The position numbers were made by a program, and so were the translations under genes. From NCBI RefSeq assembly GCF_026262505.1, contig NC_067204.1, positions 18,702,165 to 18,766,164 of the forward strand: DNA of 64,000 bases, in the 5' to 3' direction. Shown here one piece after another: positions 1-9,536 of this stretch (its first letter is position 1; each line of letters starts with the position of its first letter). Source of the stretch: Trichomonas vaginalis G3. Taxonomy: Eukaryota > Parabasalia > Trichomonadida > Trichomonadidae. The notes beneath the pieces are model-generated. The model did no database searches, was not told where the DNA came from, and saw only the letters and a list, made by a program, of their open reading frames with translations.

Positions 1-494
1 TGGATTTTCTTTCTTTTTAGCTACTTCATTGAATGGTGAATATATAACAAACTGACAGTCATGTGTTCCATCTTCATTTTCATTAAATTCATAATGAAAG
101 TCTATAAGTTGTGGCTGACTACCTTCTTCTTTCAGTTGTGCAAGAAACTCACGTAAAGGCTGTAAAGTTTGTACTTCAATGTTAAACTTTTTCTCGAACA
201 TTTCATTAAATGAAATCATACATTGCAACAATGTTGTATCGTCTTTAAAGTATTTGTATATGTGAATGTTTTGGGCGCTTAAAGACTGTTCGTCATTTTC
301 TATCTCGACTTGAAGTATAAAGTCAACTTTCTAAATGCACGTGTTATATACATATTTGTTATGCCAATATATTTTTCTTCATTTATGTTCACAATCCAGT
401 CTGTTGGAAACTTAAACGTTACTCTGTTCCCCTTTATTTTGACGTCAGGGTTTTCACTACTGAACGCAACAGATAAAGGTATTTGTCTATACAT
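1..494 (-). pseudogene. Mav1 unknown gene at the left edge
   Basis: An open minus-strand frame begins at 494 (MYRQIPLSVAF) with a beta-rich, capsid-like look (TFKFPTDWIV, KYIGITNMYI). Coding-like sequence goes on to the window edge, so the gene continues outside. By position next to the capsid gene it may be a minor virion protein comparable to the 37040-37728 locus of Mav2; this is inference. The locus is not intact. Confidence 0.45.
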
Positions 495-777
495 TTAGTT
501 CCGATAAAAATAACCATTTACTCTTTCTTTGCTTCAGCTTCTTTAGCTTTTGCTTCAGCTTCTTCTCTAGCTTTTTCGCCAGTAGTCTTGGGTTCTTTTG
601 TCTTCCAGCAGCTAATGCAGCAAGTTGTTTTTCACTAAGTTTTCTCTTTGGTCTCTCTGGCTTTTGTTCTTGTTTTTGTTCCTTCAGTTCGGATAAAATT
701 TGCTCGCGAATTTCTTTCTTCAATGCTTCAACATCTATGACCCCTTGGGTCTTGTCCGTAGGGCTTGTCTGAGTCAT
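487..777 (-). CDS. Mav1 lysine-rich coiled-coil protein
   Basis: This is a small, strongly charged protein of 96 residues. I choose the ATG at 777 (MTQTSPTDK). The middle is a predicted coiled coil (VEALKKEIREQILSELKEQK), and the C-terminal half is very basic (KKLEKKLKQKLKKLKQRK). It lies divergently from the gene at 823, with about 45 bp between the starts. Family not recognised; nucleic-acid binding in the particle is a guess from charge. Confidence 0.5.
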   Translation of the reverse strand: MTQTSPTDKTQGVIDVEALKKEIREQILSELKEQKQEQKPERPKRKLSEKQLAALAAGRQKNPRLLAKKLEKKLKQKLKKLKQRKSKWLFLSELNV

Positions 778-822
778 TTGACTGCAGATAAAAAACAAAA
801 TTAAAACTTTAACCGATGTAAA

Positions 823-1251
823 ATGAGCTTGTCAAAATCAGAGCGAGAGTCTATTATATTAAATGACGCAAGAGGAATACAACATCCTTTCTATTACGTA
901 AGTCAGAGTAAAGATGGTAAAATATACGTAAGAAAAAGAAAGGTTCCATTAGCAAATGCAGAGAGCGACAGCATTAAGGTGCATGGTACTGAGGGCGAAG
1001 CCCATATAAAACCTTCTGTTCAAACTGAGCCACCAATAGAACCAGAAGAAAAGAAGCCAGATGTACTTTCAATAACGAACCAAGAGCTTATTGCAAAGTT
1101 CGTGAATTTCATTGAAAAACAAACCGAGTCAAAGAATCCTGACCCGCCAGTGAAAGAAGTTGAGACAAAAGAGAATGTACAGTTCATTGAAAATGTCAAG
1201 AAACAACTTCCACCACGAATGCCAAGAAGAAGAGTGAGAATAATGAAGTAA
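823..1251 (+). CDS. Mav1 small protein with Y-x-V...DG...RKRK motif
   Basis: This 142-residue protein has an N-terminal module (SERESIILNDARG, then YYVSQSKDGKIYVRKRK) that resembles the N-terminal parts of the proteins at 3389-3625 and 26584-27168. A charged linker and a basic tail (RMPRRRVRIMK) follow. It stands directly upstream of the capsid gene on the same strand. The shared module suggests a small virion-associated family of this Maverick lineage. Function unknown. Confidence 0.6.
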   Translation: MSLSKSERESIILNDARGIQHPFYYVSQSKDGKIYVRKRKVPLANAESDSIKVHGTEGEAHIKPSVQTEPPIEPEEKKPDVLSITNQELIAKFVNFIEKQTESKNPDPPVKEVETKENVQFIENVKKQLPPRMPRRRVRIMK

Positions 1252-1278
1252 ATAGATATTTTTATCCGAATCAAAGAC

Positions 1279-2853
1279 ATGCAGAACGAACAGCTAAACG
1301 AATTTACTCCAGCAGAGCATATTCATCAGATTCGCTCATATTTCGATATCATAGACAATGCAGTTTAAATTGGTGACACTAATAGAAAATATTCTGACGC
1401 AAAGATTCCATCACAACCTGGAACTGCTAAAGATAACACATGGGTAACATTCAATCTCTCACCTCCTGGTGAAAATATGTTGGACCTTTACAATACATTC
1501 ATTACGTATAAAATGGAAGGTCAATTTATTGTAGATAAAGAAATTGGTTCAGGTTCCAATAAAACAAACCCACCAGGATTTTGGATTGGTTTCGATGACG
1601 CTTTCTATGCAGTTGCTGGATATCAAATCCTTGCAAATGGTCGTATCGTATATTCTCAAGACAACGCAAGAGAAGAAGCATATATAACTTCAAACTCACA
1701 AACTACCGAACAAATAAAGAAAGTAGATGTTTTCTCAAAGACTCGACATGAAGATGTATGGAGTCATTCGGGAACATGCAGAACAGGACAAATTGTTAGT
1801 GGTCCAATTACAGCAGGAAAATCATTTGATTTTAAGCTTCGTTTAAGAATTCCTGTTAGAAGATTCCTTCCATTAGAAGCTATTCGATTTATTCCAGCTT
1901 TTGCAGGAAACATTCAGCTTAAAGTAAAGTTCAGTAGCGACGCCTTACAATGCACATCTATATCTGTAAATGATATCATTGCTTTCAATCCAACTATTAA
2001 AGTTGCATTTGCTTCAGATTCAAATCCACCGACAAATAAATTTGTTCCATGGAATGAACCATTCACTATGATAACGAAGGCAGTAGAAGCTAGTGGAACA
2101 GTTACTATTACAACTGTAACCCAGCAACTATTTCGAACAAAGATGGATTTTAATGAATGTTTCATTCATCCAAAGTCATTCTCTTTAGACCCTAACATTT
2201 ATACAGAACTTGTAGAACATTATACAAACGAGGCTTTATGTTTTCCTGTTAAAGTTATGGATTGGATTCCTATGGACGGTTCATTCTCAAAGAATACAGA
2301 TAGTTCAAGTGCAACATTTACAGCAGCTTATACGCCTATTAATGTTAAAAGTATTTGGGCACTATTTAGAAAGAAAGACAACTATTATGTTAATTTTGAG
2401 AACCCTAAGTTTAAATATCTTCAGCTTTCCATGGGAGCTTATGGAAATATGCCTGCAGAACCCGAAAAATCATATGGACCTGTATTTTATGAAATGGTTG
2501 CGAACGCCTGCAATACAAACAATGATATGATAGGATTTAATGAAGATGTTATGAGGTCATTGGTGGATGATGGTAGTGTGGAACATAAATGGGATAGCTA
2601 TGACAACACACATTTCTTATGTGGTTTTCCAACAGAAGTGGACTTTTGCTTCCAGCAAGGTCAAACATCTACTGCTCCAATAACATACAAATTGTCTGTT
2701 AAAGGACCTATTGAACTAGCAACTGAAAATGTACCAAAGCCACTTATTGGATTTATGAGGGATTGTTGCTTTGCCATTCAGGTAAGACAGTCAGGCATCC
2801 CCATAATAAGATTAGATGACTATAACTTAGCCACGGACGACAGTGAGGAATAA
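1279..2853 (+). pseudogene. Mav1 major capsid protein (double-jelly-roll type)
   Basis: This is the capsid shell protein of the Polinton-type particle. The main open frame is 1477-2853 (458 residues). It shares the arrangement of the Mav2 capsid gene: an aromatic, glycine-rich start (GFWIGFDDAFYAVAGYQI), then the segment RLRIPVRRFLPLEAIRF near residue 123 and FIPAFAGNIQLKVKF. The Mav2 counterpart has RVPLSSFLIFRFLRYLPNW. Overall similarity to Mav2 is low, unlike the neighbouring half of the element. The locus seems to begin near 1279 and is not fully intact. The call rests on length, motif order and position. Confidence 0.65.
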
Positions 2854-2883
2854 AGGATGAACGTTTATTTTTAAAGCTTATAA

Positions 2884-3339
2884 ATGAGTTCTTCATCAAG
2901 CTCTCGTGAACCTTCACCATCTATGAAACAAACTTTACCAAACGATTATGGAGCACCTATTGAATATTTCTTACGAGCTGCACAATGGCAAAGAGCAGTC
3001 TCACCAATGTTAGGTGTTCCACCAGCTCCTGTCAAAAATAGCATTTGGTCAAGTCCTTATATAAAATATGGTCTCCCACTAGGTTTGCTAGCTACAGCAG
3101 TAGCAGTTATGATGTTGAAAAGAAATAAAGCAAATGTTGTAAATAATACTGAAGTAGCTGAAGTTAAACAAACTCCAACGCCTTCACAAACAAAACATTC
3201 ACAAGCAAAACCTTCAATGACTCCTGAACTTATGGAAGTACAAACTCCTGTTCAAAAGTCAACTCCTAAACCGACTCCAACATTTAAACCAGAACCTACT
3301 CCTCAAATAAATCGTAAAACTCCTGCGTTTCCTTACTGA
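2884..3339 (+). CDS. Mav1 single-span membrane protein
   Basis: This 151-residue protein starts with a serine-rich stretch, has one clear membrane segment near residues 58-76 (YGLPLGLLATAVAVMML) followed by KRNK, and ends in a long T/P/K-rich tail with TPTPSQTK-like repeats. It follows the capsid gene closely on the same strand, with a TTTATTTTTAAAG leader. A virion or membrane-anchored protein is plausible. Family not recognised. Confidence 0.6.
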   Translation: MSSSSSSREPSPSMKQTLPNDYGAPIEYFLRAAQWQRAVSPMLGVPPAPVKNSIWSSPYIKYGLPLGLLATAVAVMMLKRNKANVVNNTEVAEVKQTPTPSQTKHSQAKPSMTPELMEVQTPVQKSTPKPTPTFKPEPTPQINRKTPAFPY

Positions 3340-3388
3340 AAAAATAACGTTATTTTTTATTTTATTTGAATATTTTATTTAGAGTAAA

Positions 3389-3625
3389 ATGACGACTAAA
3401 GTCACTGAAGCAATGAAACAAAAGTTTTTGGTAGAATACATTAAATCAGGAACTATTCCAGAAGGTTTTTACGTTCATACTATGAAGGATGGTAGAGTTC
3501 AGTTTAGAAAGATAAAGCAACCATTAGATAAAGAAGGAATTTTGAGAAAGATTAAACTTCATGAGGACAACATTGCTGAACTTAAGAAGAAGTTAGAAGA
3601 GTTGGAGAAAGGAAGAGAGTTATAA
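3389..3625 (+). CDS. Mav1 small coiled-coil protein
   Basis: This 78-residue protein has the same N-terminal module as the 823 gene (FLVEYIKSGTIPEGFYVHTMKDG, then RKIK), followed by a short coiled coil (ILRKIKLHEDNIAELKKKLEELEK). A T-rich leader precedes the ATG. Unknown role; it is probably co-expressed with the capsid-side genes. Confidence 0.55.
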   Translation: MTTKVTEAMKQKFLVEYIKSGTIPEGFYVHTMKDGRVQFRKIKQPLDKEGILRKIKLHEDNIAELKKKLEELEKGREL

Positions 3626-3787
3626 AGCAATGAATTCAACAGGGTAGAAATGAGGTTAGAAATCGGGTTAGATCTAACCTTCTACCCTAAATTTATTTTT
3701 GTGCTATGTTTTCATACGTGTGAAGGTAGTGATATCATTTATTTTTAAGTTTATTTTTTATTTTATTTTTATTTTATTTTTATATAA

Positions 3788-4114
3788 ATGACGAAAACTA
3801 TTGAGATAACAAACTACAACGGTCATGAGTTCAAGAATTTGTTCTTCGTTCCTCGTGAAAATACATTCTATCAGATACGAGGGAGAAAGGGTAAAGTTAG
3901 TTTGAGCGTTTATGAAGGAATGAAGAATGGAAAGTTTATACAAGCATACGATACAAACGGTAAACGTGTTTCATTAGCTTTGTCAAAACTTACTAACATT
4001 TATTTTGACAGTGACTTTGACTCTGACGATTGGAGCGACAGCAGCGATACTGAAGAATATGAACTATTGTGTGAAGCACAGCAATGGGAAGAGTTGCAAT
4101 ACTTTTGTAAGTGA
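3788..4114 (+). CDS. Mav1 protein sharing a domain with the HNH C-terminus
   Basis: This 108-residue protein (MTKTIEITNYNGHEF...) has FYQIRG...VSLSVYEGM...AYDTNGKRVSLALSKLTNIYF. The C-terminal half of the HNH nuclease at 27217 shows the same pattern (IEITDYGKHTF, FYFYTG, NARDTDGKNVRLYLNKFKKLYG). It is therefore a stand-alone copy of that domain, with an acidic tail (DSDFDSDDWSDSSDTEE). The domain may bind DNA or a partner; function unknown. Confidence 0.6.
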   Translation: MTKTIEITNYNGHEFKNLFFVPRENTFYQIRGRKGKVSLSVYEGMKNGKFIQAYDTNGKRVSLALSKLTNIYFDSDFDSDDWSDSSDTEEYELLCEAQQWEELQYFCK

Positions 4115-4319
4115 GAACGTTTATTTTTTACAGTAGTGAAGTCGTTTGTGAAAACGTTAGTGAGGTGAAGTGGTTGGCGGCTTTATAAATATTTAATGTT
4201 AAGTTGGTGTTTGTGTTTGTGTTGTAAAATATACGTTAATGGTTTTGTAAAGTGTCAAATTCACATATAATGGGTAAGGAGGCTCGCAGTGCCTCCGTAC
4301 ACATGATATGTATACTAAC
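4115..4319. other. Mav1 intergenic stretch
   Basis: A 205-bp AT-rich gap between convergent genes. It contains the 10-bp inverted pair GGAGGCTCGC/GTGCCTCC near 4276-4298, which could form a weak hairpin. Nothing else seen. Confidence 0.4.
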
Positions 4320-4649
4320 TTATCTATGTAAAAGTTCTTTGTCCTTTAATAGCTCATCTATTCTGTTTTCTATTTCATCTTCAAGAACAGCGCATGTGTC
4401 TTCTTTGCATTCTAAGAACTTTTGTTGGACTTCATCTTTCCAATCGGCGTCATCTCTGTCAACAAGTCTGTCATTGACAAATTTTAAGACTGCTCTTTGT
4501 AATGTTTTATGGTTCTTGTCATATTCCCAGAAACAGAACTTTAGAACAAATTCACCTTTCTTGTTTACACTATGTAAGATTTTATGGTCGACAGATGTTT
4601 TGCTGTCAAAAAGTTTGTCTCGAATATAGATAGCGAAATCGCTAGACAT
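4320..4649 (-). CDS. Mav1 unknown conserved protein next to the ATPase
   Basis: 109 residues, nearly identical to the first part of the Mav2 protein at 34847-35257. It is acidic and helical (DAVLEDEIENRIDELLKDKELL-like end), with FVLKFCFWEYDKNHKTL in the middle. It diverges from the ATPase gene across a 36-bp AT-rich, nearly symmetrical spacer (4650-4685), so the two probably share a bidirectional promoter. Function unknown. Confidence 0.65.
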   Translation of the reverse strand: MSSDFAIYIRDKLFDSKTSVDHKILHSVNKKGEFVLKFCFWEYDKNHKTLQRAVLKFVNDRLVDRDDADWKDEVQQKFLECKEDTCAVLEDEIENRIDELLKDKELLHR

Positions 4650-4685
4650 TTTCTAAAAGATAAAAATTTTAATTTTTCTAAAAAT

Positions 4686-5548
4686 ATGTTAGAAAAAAGT
4701 TTGCTGACATTGACAAAAAATTTGAGAATGTTTTAAACAAGAACAAGAGGAAGTTAGAAAATGCTCAGATAAAGCCTATACATGAAAAGTTCTTATTTGC
4801 TCAGAATGGTATAACAGGTCTAATTGCACCACCTGGGTCTGGTAAGACTTTCACTTATCTTAAAATGGCTGCACAACAACAAGAACTAGATGAGAAGAAC
4901 CCATTCTATGAGTTAGTAGTCATTTGTAGTACTTCTGGTCAATTTGACCAAACCGTCAATTCGTTCAAAGATATTATAAAGAAGTCTAAGTTAGTATGTA
5001 TAAAAGACTCTGAGTTGTTGGATTGGATAAAGAAGTACCAAAGAAGAGTTTTGAAGTATAATGCTATAAATGAGTATATAAATTCTAAGTTTAAAGAACC
5101 TAATGAGGAAATGCAGAGAATATTAGACAAACACCACTTCAGAAACAAACAGAAAGAGATAGAATACATTTCGAAGAAATTGCAATCTTACGATTGGAAG
5201 ACTTACCCTCATAGATGTCTTCTTATCTTAGATGATTTCGCCTCTCATCCTTTGTTAAAGAACAAAGAACAAGATATGTGTCGAATTCTTAAGAAGCTCA
5301 GACACTTTAACATCTCAGTTGTCATTTGTGTACAGACAGCAAAGAGTTTAAGTAAGGATGTTAAAAGAATACTTACTGACATAATACTTTTCCCCGGATT
5401 GTCCGAAGACGATTTCATGGAACTTATGAAAGAGTCCATGGCAGGTAAGTTTGACAGACATGAACTATGGGAGAAGTATAAAGTCATACAAGACCCTCAT
5501 ACTTCTTTCAGAATTCATATCTACGCAAACAAAGTTCAAATTGTATGA
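4686..5548 (+). pseudogene. Mav1 packaging ATPase (FtsK/HerA, A32-like)
   Basis: Counterpart of the ATPase at 33935-34810 in Mav2, with the same P-loop (LIAPPGSGKT) and the Walker-B-like LLILDDF. This ATPase class pumps genomes into capsids in Polintons and related viruses. The locus is broken; the longest open part is 4865-5548. Confidence 0.85.
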
Positions 5549-5578
5549 ATGGTCAAGCTTAAAAAATAAAGAGTGCAT

Positions 5579-6376
5579 CTACCCTACTTGTTTGAAGTTG
5601 TCAAAATACTCTGTTATTTTTTCCTTTAACAATGGCAAATCTTCTTTGAATGTAAGTATTGTACAACCTTTAATATCATAGTGTGTTTGAGGTAACGTAT
5701 CTTGAACTATTTGTTTCACATCTTCATTTGGGGTCATTGAAATCGGTAAGTTTTCGCGATAGAACCAATTTCTGTCAGATTTGTAAATCTTAGCAAGGTC
5801 GTAAAAGCTTTTGTTGTTTCTTCTGACTAAATGCAACATAACCATGTCACTGTCTTCCATATCTTCAGTATAAATCATATACTTATAGTTCTTTTCCTTT
5901 CCTTTTGGTACCGAACGTGGTATTCTTTTCTGAATGCTTTTGTCTTTTGCTTCAAGCTTGTTTTCCATCTCTCCACGTTCTGCTTTATATAGTTCATCTA
6001 ACATTATGAAAATATAACAAGCATAACGAGGTGAAGCCCACATTGCTACAGCATTTACTAAAAGTCTATGAATATAATAACCTTTCAAACCAGGAGCCAA
6101 ATTCTTGCGATTTTCGTACGGAATCTCTTCCCCCGGTTTTCCGAGGGAAGCAATCATATGAGGAAATTCTTCTAAAAGTTCTTTTGTCTGTTGGTTTTCA
6201 AACCAATGATATGCTTGCTTTGTAGAACGAAGAGCATTCATTATACTTTGCATTTGGTACATATCGTCTTTGACCGAACGAATGAGACGTAACTGTTTGT
6301 TATACTGTATGTACTCGTATTCTTCATTTATAGCTTCATGGACTATAACTGTTGTTGTGTTCACTGATGTTGACAT
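5579..6376 (-). CDS. Mav1 KilA-N-like protein with DUF3627-type C-terminus
   Basis: 265 residues from the ATG at 6376 (MSTSVNTTTV). The T-rich leader ending TTTTGTATGTAAAGACAG lies just upstream, as before the related genes at 29074, 31214 and 32675, which argues for this start rather than 6394. The N-terminal half ends in a KilA-N-like segment (YIHRLLVNAVAMWASPRYA). The C-terminal half (YKYMIYTEDMEDSDMVMLHLVRR...FYRENLPISM) matches the C-terminal domain of large-DNA-virus KilA-N proteins. DNA binding is likely from the family. It is nearly identical to 32675-33454 after residue 110 and different before it. Confidence 0.75.
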   Translation of the reverse strand: MSTSVNTTTVIVHEAINEEYEYIQYNKQLRLIRSVKDDMYQMQSIMNALRSTKQAYHWFENQQTKELLEEFPHMIASLGKPGEEIPYENRKNLAPGLKGYYIHRLLVNAVAMWASPRYACYIFIMLDELYKAERGEMENKLEAKDKSIQKRIPRSVPKGKEKNYKYMIYTEDMEDSDMVMLHLVRRNNKSFYDLAKIYKSDRNWFYRENLPISMTPNEDVKQIVQDTLPQTHYDIKGCTILTFKEDLPLLKEKITEYFDNFKQVG

Positions 6377-6394
6377 TACTGTCTTTACATACAA

Positions 6395-6717
6395 AATAAA
6401 AAAATAAATAAAAATAAAACTAACTTTATTTTTCTAACTAATGAAATTCATTATTTTTGTGCTGAATTCAATAAAAATATATTTTAGGGTAGATGGTTAG
6501 ATCTAACCAGATATCTAACCTCATTTCTACCCCAGTTATTTTATAAACGTTTTACATGGTAAACGTTATTTTTGGAATTTTGTGAAAACTCAACGGTTTG
6601 ACACATGCCCTAAAAATTATTTTACTCAGAATTTTGTGCTGAATTCAATAAAAATATATTTTAGGGTAGATGGTTAGATCTAACCCGATATCTAACCTCA
6701 TTTCTACCCCAGTTATT
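6395..6717. repeat. Mav1 intergenic: promoter leader and two hairpin repeats
   Basis: Near 6395-6430 lies the T-rich leader of the minus-strand gene. Two copies of the GGGTAGATGGTTAGATC module (about 6484-6536 and 6663-6715) follow, each with the self-complementary core GGTTAGATCTAACC. Each is preceded by AATAAAAATATATTTTA. They are spacer modules between genes; their role is unknown. Confidence 0.6.
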
Positions 6718-7656
6718 TTATAACCGTTTTACATGGTAAACGTTATGAATTCGTGAGATTCTAAACAGTTTTGTAGCTTCTATTTCTTCGCTGAGGATAT
6801 CAAAAATTTTAACAATGCCGAAAGTTTCTTTATACTTCTTCTTGACGTCAGATAAAAGGAAATCGTCAGCAGTTGGATAGTTTTTGTTCAGAAATGCTAA
6901 CATGTCCATTTTATTTTCTACCGGCTTCTCTGCTTCTTTCTTTAAGTCAGCATAGTCGTTTCGCATACGTTCTATCTCTTTGACGGAGTAGTTATATTTC
7001 CTCATTGCTGCTTTACATTTAGAACATTGCGGATTCATTTTTGCGTTATACATTGAAATAAAACCAGCTAGAACAACTAAGGCGTCAATGGTTTTCTTTA
7101 ACTCAAAGGCTGCTGGTTTTATCTGTTCATTCCATACTTTACCTCTTCTATCTTTATCTCTTATCTGCCATACACATTTTGCAACTAATGAAACAAAGTT
7201 GTCGTATGCCTTAAACTCCCCCGATTTATATATGTCAGAGATGTTCTTATATACCATGTCGCAATCTTTGTCCATAACTTTATGGTTGCAATGATATCCT
7301 AGAAACTCATAATTTACCTTTCGTATGAACTTCTTTATTTCTACTGAGTCAGTTGGTTTCACTTCTATTTCATCGAATTCAGGAATAGTGAGCTTTTGTT
7401 GTTGGATTTCAGGCAATTTGGGTAAATGGTCAATAATGTCCTGCATGTCATAAAGATATTCTTCATTTTCTTCATCCTGTGCGGTACAGTCTAAATTACT
7501 TGTTAAAAGTTCTTGCTTAATTTTTTGTATTTCTGTTTCGAAAGTAAATGAAGAAGGAATGAAGTTTTTCATTTCTACTAACATAGATGTTGGATTCATG
7601 ACTAACGAGTTTGGTGCTGTTGTTTGAATTGTTGTTGTGCCGATTGTTGAAATCAT
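6718..7656 (-). CDS. Mav1 conserved protein of unknown function, CxxC
   Basis: 312 residues from the ATG at 7656 (MISTIGTTTIQ). The frame is open further upstream, but that part overlaps the T-rich leader. Orthologous to 29901-30804 in Mav2. It is helical and charged, with one PQCSKCK motif near residue 230 that might bind zinc, and YNYSVKEIERMRNDYADL after it. It always sits between the KilA-N genes. Family not recognised. Confidence 0.65.
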   Translation of the reverse strand: MISTIGTTTIQTTAPNSLVMNPTSMLVEMKNFIPSSFTFETEIQKIKQELLTSNLDCTAQDEENEEYLYDMQDIIDHLPKLPEIQQQKLTIPEFDEIEVKPTDSVEIKKFIRKVNYEFLGYHCNHKVMDKDCDMVYKNISDIYKSGEFKAYDNFVSLVAKCVWQIRDKDRRGKVWNEQIKPAAFELKKTIDALVVLAGFISMYNAKMNPQCSKCKAAMRKYNYSVKEIERMRNDYADLKKEAEKPVENKMDMLAFLNKNYPTADDFLLSDVKKKYKETFGIVKIFDILSEEIEATKLFRISRIHNVYHVKRL

Positions 7657-7740
7657 ATCTTTTATACAAAATAAAAAAATAAATAAAAATAAAACTAACT
7701 TTATTTTTTCTATCTTAAGGAAATTCATGAAAATTCATGA

Positions 7741-7941
7741 GGGTAGAAATCGGGTTAGAAATCGGGTTAGATCTAACCATCTACCCTAAACATTATTTTT
7801 TGGTGTAAATTTCATTGACTGACTGACTGACGGCACAAAGTGGCTTAACGAAAACATTAATATATAAAATTCATGAAAATTCATGAAAATTCATGAGGGT
7901 AGAAATCGGGTTAGATATCGGGTTCGATCTAACCATCTACC
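7741..7941. repeat. Mav1 spacer with two GGGTAGA hairpin repeats
   Basis: Two modules (7741-7795 and 7897-7950) with GGTTAGATCTAACC cores, separated by GACTGACTGACTGACGG, and short ATTCATGAAA repeats. Same module family as at 6484. Confidence 0.6.
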
Positions 7942-8365
7942 CTAAAAATTATTTTTGCTGAATTCAGCAACAAAATGAACGAGGTCAGGATGTATGTAAA
8001 TACCTTTGAATTCATTTATAACGCCCTTAGTAAGCTCATAAAATGCTTGTTTTGAGGTTGAGCCACTTTTGGCTTGACCGTATTCTTTCATCCAAAACTC
8101 AAGAATTTCCTGCATGAATTTTGTATAAAAAGCAACAGTCCGAATTCCGGCGGTTGCTATATTCTTCACAAAATGCCTTATAATACTCTTCCCAGGACTT
8201 ATTTTCCAACAACTTTCTAAAGTCTTTCCTAAACTGCTGACACATATTTGTTGCATTAATGTAACCATCCTTGTCTCTACGTAAGACTTCAATACCGTTA
8301 TAAGTGCTTTTTGTGAATGTTTCGCCATTAGATTTGTTCGTGAACGTTTTTGCTTCGACTGACAT
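7942..8365 (-). pseudogene. Mav1 KilA-N domain protein
   Basis: Begins at 8365 (MSVEAKTFTNKSNG) after the T-rich leader. The KilA-N core is clear: VLRRDKDGYINATNMCQQF. Counterpart of 29074-29736 in Mav2, but with a different C-terminal part that includes ASKQAFYELTKG-like sequence and EFKGIYIHPDLVHFVAEF. KilA-N is a DNA-binding domain of DNA viruses and phages. The locus is not intact. Confidence 0.75.
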
Positions 8366-8439
8366 TACTGTTCTTACATACAAAATAAAAAAATAAATAA
8401 AAATAAAACTAACTTTATTTTTTCTGTCTTAAGGAAATT

Positions 8440-8499
8440 CATGAGGTAGAAATGAGGGTAGATATCGGGTTAGATCTAACCATCTACCCTAAACATTAT
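8440..8499. repeat. Mav1 GGGTAGA hairpin repeat
   Basis: Another copy of the spacer module with the core GGTTAGATCTAACC, between the KilA-N gene and the proline/glutamine-rich gene. Confidence 0.55.
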
Positions 8500-8837
8500 T
8501 TTTTGGTCCGGGAACAACTTTCTCTCAATTGGAGCTGTAGCATACTCTTTGCGTAAGCGGTTCAGACCTTCTTCGAAGTCTTGGTCTCTCTTCGATTGAG
8601 ATTGGAATTGGAATTGCTGGGGTGGAGCTTGCTGGAACAACCAAGGGTTGGGAAGTAAGGCATAGGCTGAGGAGGGTAGTTCGGGAAGCCTTGTGGTGGG
8701 TAGTAACCTTGAGGTGGAAATTGGTAGTAATTCGGAGGTACTTGCTGGAACTGAGGTTGCTGAGGAGACTGTTGTGGTTCTGCAGCTTTCGGTTCTTCTG
8801 GCTTTGGAAGGCATTCAGGAAGAGGAACGTCAGTCAT
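8500..8837 (-). pseudogene. Mav1 proline/glutamine-rich small protein
   Basis: Begins at 8837 (MTDVPLPECLPKPEEPK), continues P/Q/Y-rich (QQSPQQPQFQQVPPNYYQF), and the same region also encodes a charged helical end (FEEGLNRLRKEYATAPIERK). Mav2 keeps only a short piece of this gene at 33841-33925. The composition suggests a disordered virion or adaptor protein. The locus is not intact. Confidence 0.45.
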
Positions 8838-8844
8838 CTGTTTG

Positions 8845-9045
8845 TGTCCTGTCGGAAGGAAACATTTTTCCTGTCGGATGGAAGAACTTTTTCTGTCGGA
8901 AGGGAAAACTTTTTCTGAAGTTCGACCAAAAGTTCTCAATTTTCGAAAATTGAATGGTTTACGGACGGACAACTGGAAGAGTTCTTCCTGTTGTCGGAAA
9001 AATTTTTCCCTTTGTCGGAAAATATTTTCCTGTCGGATGGAAGAA
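8845..9045. repeat. Mav1 array of TGTCGGAAGGAAAA-type repeats
   Basis: About eight degenerate 20-22-bp units, TGTCGGA(T/A)GGAA followed by A/T runs (AACTTTTTCC), between two divergent gene starts. The related array in Mav2 is 33545-33830. In-frame translations of it (FSCRMEELFLS) are not genes. Confidence 0.75.
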
Positions 9046-9051
9046 CTTGGA

Positions 9052-9411
9052 ATGCAAGAAAGACTTGACGAGGCAATTTACCTCATTGAACTTAACGAGC
9101 TTGTTAAAGACTTCCTCAGGCAGAATGTAAAAAGCAAGCTTGTTAACGGTTGGATAACGGGAAGGGCTGCCTTGACTCTCGAGATTTCGACTGGAATTCC
9201 AATTGAGGTACCAGAAGGCACTCCTTTCGACGACATAAAGCAAGCAAAGAAAGAAGCTCTTCTCAAGTTCTTTGCAAAGCGCCCATGGATACAACTTCCA
9301 AACAGAGAGAGTCCAATTCCACGAATTATACAAATTCTCAGAGCACTGTTCCACTTCTCGGGTCAGCCGTTCTACATAACCTCAGAAGGCGACATTCAGC
9401 CAGTTCAGTAA
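9052..9411 (+). CDS. Mav1 unknown 119-residue protein
   Basis: Starts at ATG 9052 (MQERLDEAIYLIELNELV); the longer open frame upstream is repeat-derived. Helical start, then LTLEISTGIPIEVPEGTPFDDIKQAKKEALLKFFAKRPW and a hydrophobic end (IIQILRALFHFSGQPFYI). Mav2 retains only the first few codons of it near 33500-33530. Family not recognised. Confidence 0.55.
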   Translation: MQERLDEAIYLIELNELVKDFLRQNVKSKLVNGWITGRAALTLEISTGIPIEVPEGTPFDDIKQAKKEALLKFFAKRPWIQLPNRESPIPRIIQILRALFHFSGQPFYITSEGDIQPVQ

Positions 9412-9536
9412 ACATCTCATTTTAACTCACTTTTTTTATGTTTTTTGTGAAAGTGTCAAAAATAAATTGTTTTCATGAGTTTTCTACGATGTTAGAAAAA
9501 ATGTTATTTTCTAATATCTTCACATTCAATACTTTT

